The notes under the pieces: generated by a model | Seen by the model: only the letters and a program-made list of their open reading frames with translations | What the model was told of the DNA's origin: nothing | Databases searched by the model: none | In this document: positions 6,258 through 8,806 of the stretch, piece after piece | Position numbering within the stretch: position 1 is the stretch's first letter | How the letters are laid out: every line of letters starts with the position of its first letter | NCBI GenBank assembly: GCA_022571535.1 | Contig: JACZXR010000068.1 | Coordinates: 1-8,806 of the forward strand | Reading direction: 5' to 3' | DNA: 8,806 nt | From: Deltaproteobacteria bacterium | GTDB taxonomy: Bacteria > Desulfobacterota > Binatia > UBA9968 > CAXXLF01 | Program-made: the position numbers and the translations under genes

Positions 6258-8300
6258 TCAGCCCGAGTAACGCAATTTAACGATGATGGCCAGGACCACA
6301 GCCCCTAGGACCACGTAAAGGTAGCTGTTGATGTTCCCGGTCTGGATTTTCCTGAACTTATCTCCCGCCCCAAACGTCGAGTCTGCGATCTTATTCACGA
6401 TCCAATCGACCACATAATTATCGAACAGGCCATTAACCCAGGAGATAAAGGTCGTTGTCTTGGCCGAGCCATCGACGATAAAGTCGATGATATACTGATC
6501 GATCCAAGCCCCTACCCGGGAGAAAAAGAGCGTTCCACGGACGAAAGTAAATTGGTAGAGCTCATCGACGTAGTACTTTTGGAAGAGCAGGCGGTAAGGG
6601 ACTCCAGCAGCCAGCGAAGAGAAGGTATCGGCCACAAGAGTCTTACGCAAATAGATCAAATAAGCGAGGGTGATACCGAATAAGCCGATTCCGACAGAGA
6701 GGGCCATTAGCAGAATCTCCATGGCCACCGGAGCATTCTCATGGCCTCCGGGAGAGCCGAACACTGGTTCGAACCAATGCTCGATACGGTTGGATCCCCC
6801 CAGGACTTCAGGCACCCCGAGGGACCCCCCGATCAGGGACAAAAAGGCCAGAATTAACAGGGGCAGCACCATTATTTGTGGAGATTCATGGACTAGTGAC
6901 TGGGTGTGGGGATCGGCACGTGGAGAACCGTAAAAGACAAGGAAGATCTGCCGGAAGATGTAGAATGCCGTCAACCCAGCCGCGGCAAACCCCAGGGCCC
7001 ACTGAAAGATGAGCCCATGGCTAAAGCTCTTCCACAGAATTTCGTCTTTGCTGAAAAATCCCGCAAAGGGCGGGATCCCGGCCAAGGCTATGCCGGCGAC
7101 GAGATATGTTAAGTGCGTGTAAGGCAAACGCCACCTGAGCCCTCCCATCTTCTGCATATCCTGCTCATGATGCATTGCCTGAATCACGGACCCCGCACTG
7201 AGAAACAGACAGGCCTTGAAGAAGGCATGGGTAACGAGATGAAAGATCCCGGCTGAATAAGCTCCGGCGCCCATGGCAAGGAACATGTATCCCAATTGGC
7301 TTACGGTGGAGTATGCCAGGACCCGTTTAATGTCGTTTTGTACCAGGCCAATGGTCGCCGATAAGAAGGCCGTTAGCGCTCCGACCGTGGCAATCACAGT
7401 CAGGGTTGAGGGTGCAAGGGAGTAAAGAAAATTAAGGCGGGCAATCATGTAAACCCCAGCCGTGACCATGGTCGCAGCATGGATAAGGGCGCTCACGGGG
7501 GTAGGCCCCTGCATGGCGTCGGGAAGCCAAACATGGAGCGGAATCTGGGCTGACTTTCCCATGGCACCAATAAAAAGGAAGAGAGTTGCCAGGGTCACTA
7601 CCCCGATGCCCCAGATTTCCAGGTCCTTGATGAGAGGGACGAACGTTTCGATTTCGCGAAAGGTCACCGTTCCGTGACCCGCCTTATCCAGGGACCAGTA
7701 GATGAGGAAGATTCCAAGTAGAAAACCGACATCGCCCACACGGTTGACGATGAATGCCTTGTTGCCTGCTCTTGTATTGACGTGGTCTCGATACCAGAAC
7801 CCGATCAAGGCATAGGAGCAGAAACCTACCCCTTCCCACCCGATGAACATCAGGAGGAGATTGTCGGCCGTAACGAGAAGCAACATGGCGAATGTAAAGA
7901 GGTTAAGGAAGGCAAAATAACGCCAGTAAGCCTCGTCTTCCTGCATATAACCGATCGAATAGATGTGGATCAATCCCCCGACGCCCGTTATCACCAAAAT
8001 CATAACCACGGACAGGGGGTCCAGCCAGAAGGCTACAGTCACATTCAGAGAGCCCAAGGAAATCCAGGTATAGAGGCTGTCGATCAAGAAGCGCTTCTCG
8101 GGGTCTAAAGCTAGAAGGTTAATAAATGCCCAGATAGAGAGAAGAAAGGAGATGACGACTGGGGTGCAGGCAACAAAACTGATTGCGCGTTTTCCGAATT
8201 GCCTCTGCAGAATTGCTCCGAGAAGTCCGTTGATCCCGGCTCCCAGTAATGGCAAGAGAACGATCCAGCGAAGGTAATCTGTTTGTATCGGGTGATCCAT
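6258..8300 (-). CDS. nuoL: NADH-quinone oxidoreductase (complex I) subunit L
   Basis: Distal antiporter-like subunit of complex I, which includes the long lateral helix (HL) that runs along the membrane arm. At 680 aa it is longer than E. coli NuoL (613). The extra length falls mainly in the C-terminal half, between the core helices and the final anchor. Conserved residues are present: Glu156 in GWEGVGFCS (E. coli Glu144), Lys249 in GAMGKSAQIP (Lys229), Lys325 in NDIKRVLAYST, His354, His358 and Lys362 in FHLVTHAFFKA, and the FFSKDEI block at 415-421. The late motif KIQTGNINSY (651-660) before the last helix is also typical. Residues 599-613 and 625-639 are a degenerate duplication within the lateral-helix region. 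The gene begins 41 bp after nuoK. No Shine-Dalgarno sequence is visible near the ATG at 8300, yet the N-terminus aligns well with the family and no alternative ATG, GTG or TTG exists in the gap in this frame. Confidence 0.98.
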   Translation of the reverse strand: MDHPIQTDYLRWIVLLPLLGAGINGLLGAILQRQFGKRAISFVACTPVVISFLLSIWAFINLLALDPEKRFLIDSLYTWISLGSLNVTVAFWLDPLSVVMILVITGVGGLIHIYSIGYMQEDEAYWRYFAFLNLFTFAMLLLVTADNLLLMFIGWEGVGFCSYALIGFWYRDHVNTRAGNKAFIVNRVGDVGFLLGIFLIYWSLDKAGHGTVTFREIETFVPLIKDLEIWGIGVVTLATLFLFIGAMGKSAQIPLHVWLPDAMQGPTPVSALIHAATMVTAGVYMIARLNFLYSLAPSTLTVIATVGALTAFLSATIGLVQNDIKRVLAYSTVSQLGYMFLAMGAGAYSAGIFHLVTHAFFKACLFLSAGSVIQAMHHEQDMQKMGGLRWRLPYTHLTYLVAGIALAGIPPFAGFFSKDEILWKSFSHGLIFQWALGFAAAGLTAFYIFRQIFLVFYGSPRADPHTQSLVHESPQIMVLPLLILAFLSLIGGSLGVPEVLGGSNRIEHWFEPVFGSPGGHENAPVAMEILLMALSVGIGLFGITLAYLIYLRKTLVADTFSSLAAGVPYRLLFQKYYVDELYQFTFVRGTLFFSRVGAWIDQYIIDFIVDGSAKTTTFISWVNGLFDNYVVDWIVNKIADSTFGAGDKFRKIQTGNINSYLYVVLGAVVLAIIVKLRYSG
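6384..6506 (-). repeat. Internal duplication in the NuoL C-terminal region
   Basis: Two 15-residue stretches, WIDQYIIDFIVDGSA (599-613) and LFDNYVVDWIVNKIA (625-639), align without gaps at a 26-residue period. They share D-x-Y-[IV]-[IV]-D-[FW]-I-V. The DNA copies (6462-6506 and 6384-6428) have diverged, so the duplication is old. It lies within the amphipathic lateral-helix region ahead of the terminal anchor helix. Confidence 0.6.
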
Positions 8301-8341
8301 AGAGGAAATTGAATCGAGGCCTAATCCTTTAAATCCCTGAG

Positions 8342-8650
8342 CTATTCTTTCAGCGTCTCTGCTGCCTCCACATCGATCGTGTGAAAGATCTGGAAGATGG
8401 ACAGAACAATCGCCAGGCCAATGGCTGCCTCGGCCGCGGCCAGCATAATGACAAAGATGGCATAGATTTGACCTTCTACGTTTCCGCTACTGAAATGGGA
8501 GAAGGCAACGTAATTGATATTGGCGGAGTTTAGGATCAATTCCACCCCCATGAGGATGCTGATCGCGTTGCGCCTTGTTAAGACGATGAAGAGGCCGAGG
8601 GTGAAGAGGATGCCTCCAATTACAAGATAGTGAGTGAGTCCAATCGCCAT
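8342..8650 (-). CDS. nuoK: NADH-quinone oxidoreductase (complex I) subunit K
   Basis: Small membrane subunit of complex I (ND4L/MrpC type) that links the quinone-side proton path with the antiporter-like subunits. At 102 aa it has the family's usual length (about 100) and three hydrophobic segments. The two essential membrane glutamates are present: Glu37 in MGVELILNS (E. coli Glu36) and Glu74 in AAAEAAIGLAI (E. coli Glu72). It starts 13 bp after the nuoJ stop. A purine-rich stretch with AAGGAG and AAGGGG across the end of nuoJ probably serves as its ribosome binding region. The ATG at 8650 gives the standard hydrophobic N-terminus. Confidence 0.98.
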   Translation of the reverse strand: MAIGLTHYLVIGGILFTLGLFIVLTRRNAISILMGVELILNSANINYVAFSHFSSGNVEGQIYAIFVIMLAAAEAAIGLAIVLSIFQIFHTIDVEAAETLKE

Positions 8651-8663
8651 CCGGAGCCGCCCC

Positions 8664-8806
8664 TTACTCCTTGATCTCCTTGCGGGATAGAATCACCGCG
8701 CCGATCAGGGCCACCAGCAAAACCACTGAGGCCAGCTCAAAGGGGAGAAGGTAATTTTGTAAAAAGAGGTCGCCGATCTGAGCCGTCGTAGGGAGATAAC
8801 TGGTCT
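8664..8806 (-). CDS. nuoJ: NADH-quinone oxidoreductase (complex I) subunit J, C-terminal end only
   Basis: The last 46 codons and stop of nuoJ; the 5' part lies beyond the right edge. NuoJ (ND6 type) is a membrane subunit near the quinone-reaction module. The visible tail includes IGDLFLQNYLLPFELASVV followed by LLVALIGAVIL and a charged end, SRKEIKE. This is the typical final NuoJ helix: the YLLPFE motif is strongly conserved, and the last transmembrane helix ends in a short basic/acidic cytoplasmic tail. Its position just before nuoK, with a 13-bp gap, matches the standard operon order. Confidence 0.93.
   Translation of the reverse strand, partial: TSYLPTTAQIGDLFLQNYLLPFELASVVLLVALIGAVILSRKEIKE

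Noticed and set aside
1..8806. Mobile elements, CRISPR arrays, phage or defence genes
   Set aside because: No transposase, integrase, terminal inverted repeats, regular spaced repeats or defence-type domains were seen. Nearly all sequence is accounted for by intact housekeeping genes.

Overview
This 8.8-kb window is a compact bacterial gene block with every recognisable gene on the minus strand, so transcription runs from high to low coordinates. In transcription order it holds the 3' end of nuoJ, then complete nuoK, nuoL, nuoM and nuoN (membrane arm of respiratory complex I), a 309-bp non-coding gap, a complete malate synthase G gene (glcB), and the first two thirds of the E1-alpha subunit of a pyruvate/acetoin-type 2-oxoacid dehydrogenase, which runs off the left edge. 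All complete genes are intact, with no frameshifts.

The right part (about 3230-8806) is the distal end of a nuo operon in the usual J-K-L-M-N order, with gaps of 6 to 41 bp. NuoL, NuoM and NuoN are the three antiporter-like subunits, and the charged residues of the proton path can be read in each. One exception is NuoN, which has Asn249 where the TM8 lysine (E. coli NuoN Lys247) is expected. NuoL is long (680 aa) and carries a short internal duplication near its C-terminus.

The gap (2921-3229) separates the respiratory genes from the carbon-metabolism genes. It shows no convincing intrinsic terminator, but it has several inverted repeats and one weak promoter-like element, so it is the likely control region for glcB and the E1 gene. 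Those two genes are 57 bp apart, each has a strong Shine-Dalgarno sequence, and they look co-transcribed. Functionally, the dehydrogenase would make acetyl-CoA and NADH, malate synthase would condense acetyl-CoA with glyoxylate to give malate, and complex I would re-oxidise the NADH.

The organism is a bacterium of moderate GC (low-to-mid 50s per cent by eye) that uses a respiratory complex I. The NuoM/NuoL sequence style resembles deltaproteobacterial or NC10-like lineages, but that is an impression and not a placement. There are no mobile elements, CRISPR arrays, RNA genes or phage features. I found no evidence for an undescribed system; the window is mostly ordinary core metabolism with a few details worth checking.
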